From NCBI RefSeq assembly GCF_900583165.1, contig NZ_UTKY01000115.1, forward strand, positions 1-64,000: a stretch of DNA of 64,000 nucleotides, in the 5' to 3' direction. How positions within the stretch are numbered: the stretch's first letter is position 1; the number at the start of each line of letters is the position of its first letter. Positions 25,487 to 33,952 of the stretch are shown one piece after another. Source of the DNA: Pseudomonas viridiflava. GTDB taxonomy: Bacteria > Pseudomonadota > Gammaproteobacteria > Pseudomonadales > Pseudomonadaceae. The notes under the pieces are model-generated. The model saw only the letters and a list, made by a program, of their open reading frames with translations, was not told the origin of the DNA and did not search any database. The translations under genes were made by a program, and so were the position numbers.

Positions 25487-25901
25487 CTTCCTACAGCGGT
25501 TCGCCCAGACCTTTGCCACGCTGGACAAGCACAACTTGCACTTGCTCGACAGCCTCTACAGCAAAGACATCGCGTTTACCGACCCGCTGCATGAGGTGCA
25601 CGGGCTGACCGCTCTGCACAGCTACTTCGCCGAGCTTTACAGCAACGTCACCCAGCTGCGTTTCGACTTTCATGGGTTTGATCACGTGGCTGAAGGCGAG
25701 GGTTATCTGCGCTGGAAGATGAGCTTTTGCCACCCGCGCCTGGCCGGCGGCAAAGTCATCCGGGTAGAAGGCTGCTCGCACTTGCTATGGCGCGACAAGG
25801 TGTACCGCCATCGCGACTATTTCGATGCCGGCGCCATGCTCTATGAACATCTGCCCGTCCTGGGCAGCGTCGTCGGCTGGCTGAAAAGGAGAGTGGGATG
25901 A
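25479..25901 (+). CDS. NTF2-like (SnoaL-type) protein
   Basis: A 140-residue protein with the alpha+beta cone fold of the SnoaL/NTF2 superfamily (DIAFTDPLHEVHGLTALHSY; RDYFDAGAMLYEHLPVLG). Homologues sit in the same photolyase/SDR/Cfa gene neighbourhood in many proteobacteria. Enzyme or ligand-binding role unknown. The ATG at 25479 (MSDFLQRFAQ) overlaps the end of phrB, and GGAGG at 25468-25472 is a good ribosome site. Confidence 0.88.
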   Translation: MSDFLQRFAQTFATLDKHNLHLLDSLYSKDIAFTDPLHEVHGLTALHSYFAELYSNVTQLRFDFHGFDHVAEGEGYLRWKMSFCHPRLAGGKVIRVEGCSHLLWRDKVYRHRDYFDAGAMLYEHLPVLGSVVGWLKRRVG

Positions 25902-26680
25902 ACACAGTATCTCCCCGTCGTTATTGGTTGACCGGTGCCAGCAATGGTATTGGTGCCGCGCTAGCAATCGAGCTGCTTGAGAGCGGCGCGCAGGTGGCCG
26001 TCAGCTCCCGCTCAAAAGGCCCGCTGGAGACCCTGGCAGAGCGCTATCCAGGGCAAGTGCTGGTGGTGGCTGGTGATTTGACCAACAGCCAAACGGTCCG
26101 AGAGATCGGTGAGCAGATCGCGGCGCAATGGGGCGCGCTGGACACGGTGATCCTCAACGCCGGCACCTGTGAATACGTGGACGCCAAGCAATTTGACTCA
26201 TCCATCATCGAACACGTGGTGCGCACCAATTTGCTGGCCAGCAGTTACTGCATCGAAGCCGCCCTGCCGCTGTTGCGCGCTGGCCGCACGCCGCACTTGG
26301 TCGGCGTCGCGAGCGCCGTGACCTACCTGCCAATGCCGCGCGCCGAGGCCTATGGTGCATCGAAGGCCGGCCTGCGTTACCTGTTCGAATCCCTGCGTAT
26401 CAGCCTGTCACCAGAAAATATCGACGTGACGGTAATCAGCCCGGGCTTTGTCGATACGCCGCTGACCGAGCGCAACGACTTTCCCATGCCCATGAGCTGG
26501 CCGGCGGACAAAGCCGCGAAACATATCTTTTCCAAGCTGGAAAAACGCCCGCTTGAAATTGCTTTTCCCGCGTTGTTCATCGCCACGTTGTGGCCACTGT
26601 CGAAGCTGCCCAACCGCGCGCAACTGATCATCGGCAAGCGCATGCTGCGCAGCCCGCCGCCGAAAAAGGACGACCTGTGA
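25898..26680 (+). CDS. Short-chain dehydrogenase/reductase
   Basis: A 260-residue classical SDR. The cofactor motif TGASNGIGAALAIEL is at about residues 12-26; the NAG motif is ILNAGTCEY, and the catalytic Ser and YxxxK are at SAVTYLPMPRAEAYGASKAG. NADP(H) use is suggested by the SSRSKGP segment after beta-2. It overlaps its neighbours by 4 bases on both sides, in the middle of the photolyase operon. Substrate not established. Confidence 0.92.
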   Translation: MNTVSPRRYWLTGASNGIGAALAIELLESGAQVAVSSRSKGPLETLAERYPGQVLVVAGDLTNSQTVREIGEQIAAQWGALDTVILNAGTCEYVDAKQFDSSIIEHVVRTNLLASSYCIEAALPLLRAGRTPHLVGVASAVTYLPMPRAEAYGASKAGLRYLFESLRISLSPENIDVTVISPGFVDTPLTERNDFPMPMSWPADKAAKHIFSKLEKRPLEIAFPALFIATLWPLSKLPNRAQLIIGKRMLRSPPPKKDDL

Positions 26681-27924
26681 AGATCGCCATTGTCGGCAGC
26701 GGCATCGCCGGGCTGACCAGCGCCTACCTGCTCAGCCGCCAGCACGAGATCACCGTATTTGAAGCGGGCGATCGCATCGGCGGGCATACCCATACCGTCA
26801 ATGTGACCGTCGAGGGCAAAAGCTACGCAGTGGACACCGGTTTTATTGTGTTCAACGACTGGACCTACCCCAACTTCATCCGCTTGCTGGGGCAGATCGG
26901 GGTGACCTTCAAACCCACCGAAATGAGTTTTTCGGTGTGCGACGAAAACACCGGCCTTGAGTACAACGGCAATAACCTCAACAGCCTGTTTGCCCAGCGC
27001 CGCAATATTCTGTCACCGGGTTTCTGGGGCATGTTGCGTGACATTCTGCGCTTTAACCGCCAAGCGCCGCTGGACCTGCAAGAGCAGCGCATCAGCGCCG
27101 ACATGACCTTGGGCGACTACCTCGCGGCGGGCGGCTACGGCGAGCGGTTTATCCGGCATTACATCGTGCCGATGGGCGCGGCGATCTGGTCGATGTCCCT
27201 GGCCGACATGCTGGGCTTTCCGTTGCAGTTCTTCGTGCGTTTCTTCAAGAACCACGGCTTGCTCTCGGTGAGTAATCGCCCGCAGTGGTGCGTGATCGAA
27301 GGCGGCTCCAGCCGCTACATCGAACCGCTGACCCGCAACTTTCGTGAACAAATTCGACTTAATTGCCCTGTGGATAAAGTTGAGCGCAGCGACGACGGCG
27401 TGGTTATCCACAGCACCATGGGCACAGAGACCTTCGATCGCGTGGTATTTGCCTGCCACAGCGATCAGGCCCTGGCCTTGCTCGCCGACCCCAGCCAGGC
27501 CGAACACGAGGTCCTCGGCGCCCTGCCTTACGCCGACAACGACGTGGTGCTGCACACCGACACCCGCCTGTTGCCCGACCGCAAACTGGCGTGGGCCAGC
27601 TGGAATTACCGGCTGAGCAGCAATGCACAGGCCCAGGCGGCCGTGACTTACGACATGAACATCCTGCAAGGCATAGACAGCGCCACCACTTTTTGCGTCA
27701 GCCTTAACCAGACGGCGGCGATCAACCCGCTGAAGGTCCTGGCCCGTTACACCTACGCTCACCCGCAATACAGCCTCGCGGCAGTGGCGGCCCAAGGGCG
27801 ATGGGAAGAAGTATCCGGCGTGCGCAACACCTTTTACTGCGGCGCCTATTGGGCCAACGGCTTTCACGAAGACGGCGTGGTCAGCGCCCTGCGCGTGGCC
27901 CAAGCCTTTGGGGAAAGCCTGTGA
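26677..27924 (+). CDS. NAD(P)/FAD-dependent oxidoreductase (amine oxidase-like)
   Basis: A 415-residue flavoprotein starting with GTG at 26677, overlapping the SDR stop by 4 bases. The dinucleotide motif IVGSGIAGLTSAYLLSRQH begins at residue 5 and the FAD segment EAGDRIGGHTHTV follows. The C-terminus (YCGAYWANGFHEDGVVSALR) closes the FAD site. In Rhodobacter and others such proteins accompany DUF1365 and Cfa-type enzymes in singlet-oxygen-responsive operons and are linked to fatty-acid modification. A GTG start is supported by lack of any sensible ATG nearby. Confidence 0.9.
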   Translation: MKIAIVGSGIAGLTSAYLLSRQHEITVFEAGDRIGGHTHTVNVTVEGKSYAVDTGFIVFNDWTYPNFIRLLGQIGVTFKPTEMSFSVCDENTGLEYNGNNLNSLFAQRRNILSPGFWGMLRDILRFNRQAPLDLQEQRISADMTLGDYLAAGGYGERFIRHYIVPMGAAIWSMSLADMLGFPLQFFVRFFKNHGLLSVSNRPQWCVIEGGSSRYIEPLTRNFREQIRLNCPVDKVERSDDGVVIHSTMGTETFDRVVFACHSDQALALLADPSQAEHEVLGALPYADNDVVLHTDTRLLPDRKLAWASWNYRLSSNAQAQAAVTYDMNILQGIDSATTFCVSLNQTAAINPLKVLARYTYAHPQYSLAAVAAQGRWEEVSGVRNTFYCGAYWANGFHEDGVVSALRVAQAFGESL

Positions 27925-28730
27925 ACAGCGCCCTGTACAGCGGCTGGATTGCCCATCGCCGGTTTGCGCCCAAGGCCCATGCCTTTCGCTACCGCATCGG
28001 CCTGCTGTACCTGGACTTAAGCGAAGAACACCACGTGCTGGGGCTCTCACCCCTGGCCGGGCGCAGTCGCTTCGCGCCCTTCGGTTTTCGCCAGCAGGAT
28101 TACCTGCGTGAATTGACGCGCACCGGCATGAGTTTGAGCGAAGCCGTGCGCCAGGAAGTCGGCAAGGCCTTGGGGCGTGAACCCCAGGGCGTTATCTGCC
28201 TGCTGACCCAGGCCCGCAGTTGGGGCCTGGCTTTTAACCCCGTGAGTTTCTTCTACTGCTTCGAGGCCGATGGGCAACTGGCCGCGATCCTGTGTGAAGT
28301 GACCAACACCCCATGGCGCGAGCGCTATCACTACGTACTGCCGGCCCAGGCGCTGGGCGCCGATGAGCATCAGCACTTCGCCGTGGCCAAGGCGTTTCAT
28401 GTGTCGCCGTTTTTGCCCCGCGACCTGGAATACCGCATGAGCTTCAGCCCGCCCGCCGCACGCCTGGGCGTGCATATGGCTGACTGGCAAGGCGCGCAGA
28501 AAGTTTTCGATGCCACTTTGAGCCTTGAAAAAGAAGCACTGAATCGCGCCAGCCTGCATCGCTACCTGTGGCGCTTTCCGTGGATGACCGCCAAGACCTG
28601 CCTCGCCATTTACTGGCAGGCCATGCGCCTGTTACTCAAACGCACACCGATTTTTTCCCACCAGGCCGCCGATGGCGTCTCCAGCACTGCAGTCGGGTAT
28701 ACCAAGGATCGCCGCCATGAAAACCCCTAG
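27921..28730 (+). CDS. DUF1365 domain protein
   Basis: A 269-residue protein starting with GTG at 27921 (4-base overlap). Conserved stretches AFRYRIGLLYLDLSE, TQARSWGLAFNPVSFFYCF and HVSPFLPRDLEYRMSF identify DUF1365. The function is not established; the family consistently neighbours FAD oxidoreductases and cyclopropane-synthase-like methyltransferases, so a role in phospholipid acyl modification is inferred. Confidence 0.9.
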   Translation: MNSALYSGWIAHRRFAPKAHAFRYRIGLLYLDLSEEHHVLGLSPLAGRSRFAPFGFRQQDYLRELTRTGMSLSEAVRQEVGKALGREPQGVICLLTQARSWGLAFNPVSFFYCFEADGQLAAILCEVTNTPWRERYHYVLPAQALGADEHQHFAVAKAFHVSPFLPRDLEYRMSFSPPAARLGVHMADWQGAQKVFDATLSLEKEALNRASLHRYLWRFPWMTAKTCLAIYWQAMRLLLKRTPIFSHQAADGVSSTAVGYTKDRRHENP

Positions 28731-29988
28731 CTTATCGGTCAAGGCCAACCGCCTGAACGTCAACGGCATGACCACTGCACTGCTGCGCAGGGCCGTGCTG
28801 CGTCAACTCGGCCAGCTTCGCCACGGTCAACTGGTGGTGATCGAGGACGGTGAGCGCCAGGTGTTCGGCGCAAGGGAGGCGCAATTGCTGGGAGAGATCC
28901 AGATCCTCGACCCGGCAGTGTGGGGGATGGTGGCAGCCAACGGTTCCATCGGTGCCGGCGAAGCGTTTATCCACGGGTACTGGAGCAGCCCGGACCTCAC
29001 CGCCGTGGTGCGCGTGATGGTCAGCAACCTCGACGTGCTCGACGCGATGGAGGGCGGTCTGGCGCGCCTGGCCCGGCCTATCACCCAAGGATTGCACTGG
29101 CTTAACCGCAATACGCGCAAAGGCTCGCAGAAGAATATCGCCGCCCACTACGACCTGGGCAATGACCTGTTCGAAGAATTCCTCGACCCCACCATGATGT
29201 ATTCGGCGGCGCAATTTCTGACCCCCGACGACACCCTGGAACAGGCGCAACTGAACAAACTGGAGCGCATCTGCCAGAAGCTTGCGCTCAAGCCTGAAGA
29301 CCACCTGCTGGAAATCGGCACCGGCTGGGGCAGCATGGCGCTGTATGCGGCGCAGCACTACGGGTGCCAGGTCACCACCACGACCTTGTCCAAGGAGCAG
29401 TTTGCCTACACCGAAAAACGCATCGCGGCGTTGGGCTTGCAGAATCAAGTCACTCTGTTGTTGCAGGACTACCGCGACCTCAACGGCCACTACGACAAGC
29501 TGGTGTCCATTGAGATGATCGAAGCGGTGGGCCATCGCTTCCTGCCCACCTACTTCAAGCAATGCGCGCAGTTGCTCAAGAGCGATGGCCTGATGCTGCT
29601 GCAGGCCATCACCATTCGTGACCAACGGTACGAGCAGGCCAAGCGCAACGTCGATTTTATCCAGCGCTATATCTTCCCCGGCGGCGCCCTGCCCTGCGTG
29701 CAGAAGATGCTGGAGATCGTCAGCCGCGACACCGACATGAACCTGATGCACATGGAAGATTTCGGCCTGCATTACGCACGCACCCTGCGCCTGTGGCATG
29801 ACAACTTTCGCCGCGCCCATGGCCGGCTTGGGGAATTGGGCTACGACGAGTATTTCCTGCGCTTGTGGGAGTTTTACCTGTGCTACTGCGAGGGGGGGTT
29901 TATGGAGCGCACCATTGGCACCGCACAGTTACTGTTGGCCAAACCGGCCGCGCTCAACCCGCCGCTGCTCGGACGCTTCAATGCTTAA
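28717..29988 (+). CDS. Cyclopropane-fatty-acyl-phospholipid synthase family methyltransferase
   Basis: A 423-residue SAM-dependent methyltransferase of the CFA family. An N-terminal lipid-binding domain precedes the SAM motif LLEIGTGWGSMALYAAQHYG and the conserved TTTLSKEQFAYTEKRI and FIQRYIFPGGALP segments. It overlaps the DUF1365 gene by 14 bases. Because of its company it could be a UfaM-like enzyme making a methylated or furan fatty acid rather than the housekeeping cyclopropane synthase; sequence reading alone does not decide this. Confidence 0.93.
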   Translation: MKTPSLSVKANRLNVNGMTTALLRRAVLRQLGQLRHGQLVVIEDGERQVFGAREAQLLGEIQILDPAVWGMVAANGSIGAGEAFIHGYWSSPDLTAVVRVMVSNLDVLDAMEGGLARLARPITQGLHWLNRNTRKGSQKNIAAHYDLGNDLFEEFLDPTMMYSAAQFLTPDDTLEQAQLNKLERICQKLALKPEDHLLEIGTGWGSMALYAAQHYGCQVTTTTLSKEQFAYTEKRIAALGLQNQVTLLLQDYRDLNGHYDKLVSIEMIEAVGHRFLPTYFKQCAQLLKSDGLMLLQAITIRDQRYEQAKRNVDFIQRYIFPGGALPCVQKMLEIVSRDTDMNLMHMEDFGLHYARTLRLWHDNFRRAHGRLGELGYDEYFLRLWEFYLCYCEGGFMERTIGTAQLLLAKPAALNPPLLGRFNA

Positions 29989-30472
29989 ACCCCTGGCCAA
30001 TGCCGCGCTGTTTCAGTGCGGCTGGTTTGCCTGTGTGCTGGGGGGCAATGGCCCTTGGCTGTTGGTGGGCGTGGCCGTGCTGGCCATCCACCTGCTGTGG
30101 ATAAGTGGCTGGTCCAAGGACGGGCAGGTGATCCTCGCCATCACCTTGTTGGGGACCGTGGTCGACACGTCGCTGCGTACATTCGGTGTGTTTCATTTCA
30201 GCATGCCGGGGCCGCTGATTCCGATCTGGCTGATACTGCTGTGGGCCGTGCTGGCGACCACGCTGCGCCACTGCCTGGCCTGGAGCGCACTGCCCTGGTG
30301 GCGCGCCAGCCTGTTGGGCGCCGTGGGTGGGCCGCTGTCGTATTACGCGGGCAGCCAGTTGGCCGGAGTGAGTTTCGGCTACGCGACGGCACCGACGTTG
30401 ATTGACCTGGCCGTGCTCTGGGCCTTGCTGTTTCCTGTATTGCACTGGATCGCCGACCAGCTCGGGCATTGA
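29981..30472 (+). CDS. DUF2878 membrane protein
   Basis: A 163-residue protein with about five membrane-spanning segments (PWLLVGVAVLAIHLLWI; VILAITLLGTVVD; PIWLILLWAVLA; LIDLAVLWALLFPVLHWI). It matches DUF2878, which commonly closes this operon. It overlaps the Cfa-like gene by 8 bases. Function unknown. It is the last gene of the nine-gene run that starts at 22148. Confidence 0.85.
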   Translation: MLKPLANAALFQCGWFACVLGGNGPWLLVGVAVLAIHLLWISGWSKDGQVILAITLLGTVVDTSLRTFGVFHFSMPGPLIPIWLILLWAVLATTLRHCLAWSALPWWRASLLGAVGGPLSYYAGSQLAGVSFGYATAPTLIDLAVLWALLFPVLHWIADQLGH

Positions 30473-30526
30473 CGTCCGTCAGAGCATTCATACGCGCATC
30501 ACCGGCTTGCCTTACACTGCGCGCCT

Positions 30527-30832
30527 ATGACCAACATCCCCCACACCCAAATCGCCGAACCCGCCGTCACCTGCTCGACATGCGCGGCCTGCTGCTGCCA
30601 GTTGGAAGTGATGTTGATCACCGACACCGGCGTGCCTGAGCGTTATATCGACACCGATGAGTGGGGCGGCGAAGTGATGCTGCGCCTGGACGACGGTTGG
30701 TGCGCTGCGTTGGATCGGGACACGATGATGTGCACGATCTATGAGCGGCGGCCGTTGATTTGCCGGGAGTTCGAAATGGGCGCGCCGGAGTGCCTGGAAG
30801 AGCGGCAGGGGATTGCCACTGCTTACCGCTGA
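30527..30832 (+). CDS. YkgJ family cysteine-cluster protein
   Basis: A 101-residue protein with eight cysteines (CSTCAACCCQ; GWCAAL; MCTIYERRPLICREFEMGAPEC), the pattern of the YkgJ/UPF0153 zinc- or iron-binding family. Function unknown. It stands alone, 54 bases after the DUF2878 gene; it could be read through from the photolyase operon. Confidence 0.87.
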   Translation: MTNIPHTQIAEPAVTCSTCAACCCQLEVMLITDTGVPERYIDTDEWGGEVMLRLDDGWCAALDRDTMMCTIYERRPLICREFEMGAPECLEERQGIATAYR

Positions 30833-30852
30833 TTCTGAGAGAGTAGAGATCC

Positions 30853-30947
30853 AAATGTGGGAGGGGGCTTGCCCCCGATGGCGGTGTATCAGTACCCGAT
30901 GTACTGACTGACACTCAGCTATCGGGGGCGAGCCCCCTTCCACATTT
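30853..30947. repeat. Paired inverted REP elements (REPIN)
   Basis: Facing copies AAATGTGGGAGGGGGCTTGC and GGGGGCGAGCCCCCTTCCAC, with one arm slightly diverged (GCGAGC, TTCC). It occupies the gap between the convergent YkgJ-like and pagL genes. Confidence 0.9.
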
Positions 30948-30955
30948 GAGAAGGG

Positions 30956-31474
30956 CTACAGCGCCAGGGTGTAGTGCAGCGAGTAGCTCTCTACCCCGTC
31001 GTTATTGCTGCTGATGCCGGCGTTGGAATAGTGGATGGCTCGAATGCCCACCTCATGCCCACCGGCAAAGCGCAGGCCGGCGCCCACGCGGTCTTCGAAC
31101 TGGAAGGCCTGACCGATGTTGTTGTCTTCCAACTTGGTGCGCGAGAACACTGCCACACCAATGCCCGCTTCGATGTAGGGCTTGACCGTCTCCCCGGCAA
31201 ACTCATACACAAACACCGGTGAGAACGACAGGCTGCTGGCACTGGCGCGCTTGTCACCGTCCCAATAGGTGTAGGCGCCGCTCCAATAACCGGTCAATCG
31301 GCCCGTATCGCTCTGCCACCAGCTTTTGTCCCAATCCGATGTCAGCCCCAGCCGATAGGTCATGGTCGAATCACTGGTGCTCCCCACACCCAATTCCAGG
31401 CCGGCGGCCTGGGCCGAAATAGAGTGTCCTACCACGACGGCCGCAATCGCAGCCAAACAGAACAAGCGCTTCAT
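30956..31474 (-). CDS. pagL: Lipid A 3-O-deacylase PagL
   Basis: A 172-residue outer-membrane beta-barrel enzyme that removes the 3-O acyl chain of lipid A. The signal peptide ends near AQAAG. The catalytic residues fit the PagL His-Ser-Glu arrangement: H148 and S150 in AIHYSNAG, and E162 twelve residues after the Ser. The ATG at 31474 (MKRLFCL) has an AAGGA site at proper distance, whereas the ATG three codons upstream lies on that site. It follows murI by 111 bases and may have its own promoter. Confidence 0.92.
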   Translation of the reverse strand: MKRLFCLAAIAAVVVGHSISAQAAGLELGVGSTSDSTMTYRLGLTSDWDKSWWQSDTGRLTGYWSGAYTYWDGDKRASASSLSFSPVFVYEFAGETVKPYIEAGIGVAVFSRTKLEDNNIGQAFQFEDRVGAGLRFAGGHEVGIRAIHYSNAGISSNNDGVESYSLHYTLAL

Positions 31475-31585
31475 AAGAAACATCCTTTCCGAACGAAGTT
31501 ATATGGTTTTATACAAGCTAACTCGCTATAGAAGCTGGCGCATACTCGGAAGTTCCAGCACATAACGCCGTTTTTCACGAATTTT

Positions 31586-32380
31586 TCACGCAGTGAAGCT
31601 TCGCACAACCCCGTGATGTTTCCATAGTGTCGGTAGGATATTTCTTAGGTGATACACATCGCCGCTGGTCCAGAACTGGGCTGGCGCAGGGTTGCCGACG
31701 GCCAACAGGTCGCGCTCGCCCAGCAAACGCTTGAGTTGGCGGGCCACGGCAGCGCCGGTGTCGATGAGGATAATGCTGGGGGGCAGCATCTGCGCCAGAA
31801 GCGGCTTGAGGAAGGGATAGTGGGTGCAGCCGAGGATGATGGTGTCGCAGCCAGCGCTGAGCAACGGCTCGACATAGCCCTGCAACATTAGGCGCAGGGC
31901 CGAGCTGTTGAGGTCGCCGGCCTCGATCAACTCCACCAAGCCAGGACAAGGTTGGGTGATCACGCGCACGTCGGTGGCAAAACGATCCAGCAGGGCGGCG
32001 AACTTGGCGCTTTGCAGCGTGCCGGTAGTGGCGAGTACACCGACCACGCCACTGCGGGTCGCCGCCGCTGCGGGTTTGACCGCAGGCTCCATGCCCACCA
32101 GTGGCCACTCGGGATAGTCCTGGCGCAAATCAGCCACGGCGGCGACGGTGGCGGTATTGCAGGCGATCACAAACGCCTTGGCGCCCTTCTCGCGCAAAAA
32201 CGCGGCGACTTGCCGAGAACGCTCAAGAATAAAGGCCGGGCTCTTCTCGCCGTAGGGAATATGGCCGCAATCGGCCACGTACAGCAGCGACTCGTGGGGC
32301 AGCAGTTGCTGGATCTCTTCAAGCACCGATAAGCCGCCGACGCCGGAATCGAACACACCGATGGGCGCGTCCTTAACCAT
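31586..32380 (-). CDS. murI: Glutamate racemase
   Basis: A 264-residue enzyme making D-glutamate for peptidoglycan. The two catalytic Cys motifs are present: IACNTATVAA (about residue 73) and LGCTHYPFLKP (about residue 184). The N-terminus IGVFDSGVGGLSVL is typical. It overlaps moeB by 8 bases and is the last gene of the hemA-prfA-prmC-moeB-murI run. Confidence 0.96.
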   Translation of the reverse strand: MVKDAPIGVFDSGVGGLSVLEEIQQLLPHESLLYVADCGHIPYGEKSPAFILERSRQVAAFLREKGAKAFVIACNTATVAAVADLRQDYPEWPLVGMEPAVKPAAAATRSGVVGVLATTGTLQSAKFAALLDRFATDVRVITQPCPGLVELIEAGDLNSSALRLMLQGYVEPLLSAGCDTIILGCTHYPFLKPLLAQMLPPSIILIDTGAAVARQLKRLLGERDLLAVGNPAPAQFWTSGDVYHLRNILPTLWKHHGVVRSFTA

Positions 32381-33128
32381 TGCGAGGCCCGCATACGCTA
32401 CAACCGGGGTCGCGCTTGACGCGCAACTCGCGAAACCGTGTGGTCAGTGCATCGATTAGCAACAAACGGCCCACCAGTGGCTCGCCAAAACCGGCGAGCA
32501 GCTTCAAGGCTTCCAACGCCTGAAGGCTGCCGACCACCCCCACCAACGGGCCAACCACACCCGCTTCGCTGCAGGTCAATTCGGTGTCGCTGCCGTGCCC
32601 ATATAAACAGTGGTAGCACGGGCTTTCAGCGCGACGAGGGTCAAACACCGACAACTGCCCTTCAAGGCGAATCGCCGCGCCGCTGATCAGCGGCTTGGCG
32701 GCGACCACGCAAGCGGCATTCACGGCTTCGCGCGTGGAAAAGTTGTCGCTGCAATCAAGCACCACGTCCACCGCCGCCACCGCGGTTGCGAGTGAATCGG
32801 CATCCAGGGCGGTGCGATGGGCGACCAGTTTGATCTCGGGGTTGATCGCCGTTAGACGACGCGTGGCCGAGTCGACCTTGGCCTGCCCGACGCTGTCGGT
32901 GTCGTGGATGATCTGGCGCTGCAGGTTGGTGAGGTCGACTGTATCGAAGTCCGCCAAATGCAACTCACCGACACCTGCAGCGGCCAAGTACAGCGCAACA
33001 GGCGCGCCCAGGCCGCCGAGGCCAATGATCAGCGCACGAGCGTTTTTCAACCGCAATTGACCGTCGATGTCGACATGTTGCAACAGAATCTGTCGGCTAT
33101 AGCGCAACAGCTCTTGATCGGTCAGCAC
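32373..33128 (-). CDS. moeB: Molybdopterin-synthase adenylyltransferase (MoeB/ThiF family)
   Basis: A 251-residue E1-like enzyme that adenylates the C-terminus of a ubiquitin-like sulfur carrier. The ATP motif IIGLGGLGAPVALYLA is near residue 34, with DFDTVDLTNLQRQ following. The zinc Cys pairs are CYHC and CSVC. MoeB and ThiF cannot be separated confidently by eye; the hemA-prfA-prmC context favours the MoeB/HesA name used in Pseudomonas. Confidence 0.9.
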   Translation of the reverse strand: MLTDQELLRYSRQILLQHVDIDGQLRLKNARALIIGLGGLGAPVALYLAAAGVGELHLADFDTVDLTNLQRQIIHDTDSVGQAKVDSATRRLTAINPEIKLVAHRTALDADSLATAVAAVDVVLDCSDNFSTREAVNAACVVAAKPLISGAAIRLEGQLSVFDPRRAESPCYHCLYGHGSDTELTCSEAGVVGPLVGVVGSLQALEALKLLAGFGEPLVGRLLLIDALTTRFRELRVKRDPGCSVCGPRNG

Positions 33129-33952
33129 GGCCGGCGTCCCAGGGTGATGCGTTCGTGGCCACCAAGGTCGATGCGGCTGTGCACCTCGTCGAAACCTTCG
33201 TTGAGTAAAAGATCTCGCACGGCCGACGCCTGGTCGTACCCGTGTTCAAGCAACAGCCAGCCACCGGCGCTCAAATAGGCCGGAGCCTCTTTGATGATGT
33301 GGCGTAAATCGTCCAGGCCATCCTGCCCCGCCACCAGCGCGCTGGCTGGTTCAAACCGCACATCACCGGCCACCAGGTGTGGGTCGTTGGCGGCAATATA
33401 CGGCGGGTTGCTGATGATCAGGTCGTAGGTACGGCCTTGCAGGGCGCTGAACCAATGGCTGTTCAGCACCGTGGCATTATTGAGGTGCAGGCGCTGGCGA
33501 TTGCGTTCGGCCAGGGCCACGGCTTCCAGCACGCGGTCAACGCCGGTGACGTGCCAGGCTGGGCGCTCGCTGGCCAACGCCAAGGCAATAGCGCCACTGC
33601 CGGTGCCAAGGTCGAGCACCTGGGTGGGCGTGGCTGGCAACAATTCCAGCGCGGCTTCCACCAGCAATTCAGTATCGGGGCGCGGAATCAATGTGTGAGG
33701 CGCGACTTCCAGGTCAAGCTTCCAGAAGCCTTGCTGGCCGAGGATATACGCCACCGGCTCACCGCCCCGGCGGCGTTGTAGATAATCGGCAAAGGTCAGC
33801 GCGGCTTCGCTGCTGACGATTTTTTCCGGCCAGGTGTGCAGATAGCTTCGGGACTTGCCCAGCGCAGCCGCCAGCAACAATTCGGCATCCAGGCGCGCCG
33901 TGGGCGAATCAGGCAGATCGGCGGCGCGCAGCAGGCTGGCGATGATGGTCAT
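33122..33952 (-). CDS. prmC: Peptide chain release factor N5-glutamine methyltransferase
   Basis: A 276-residue SAM methyltransferase that modifies the Gln of the GGQ motif in release factors. SAM motif LDLGTGSGAIALALA and the catalytic NPPY (LIISNPPYIA) are visible. It follows prfA, which encodes a substrate, at the very next base, and overlaps moeB by 7 bases. Confidence 0.96.
   Translation of the reverse strand: MTIIASLLRAADLPDSPTARLDAELLLAAALGKSRSYLHTWPEKIVSSEAALTFADYLQRRRGGEPVAYILGQQGFWKLDLEVAPHTLIPRPDTELLVEAALELLPATPTQVLDLGTGSGAIALALASERPAWHVTGVDRVLEAVALAERNRQRLHLNNATVLNSHWFSALQGRTYDLIISNPPYIAANDPHLVAGDVRFEPASALVAGQDGLDDLRHIIKEAPAYLSAGGWLLLEHGYDQASAVRDLLLNEGFDEVHSRIDLGGHERITLGRRPC

Noticed and set aside
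24074..25534. Long minus-strand open frame opposite phrB
   Set aside because: Antisense shadow of photolyase; no domain seen and no ribosome site or promoter context.
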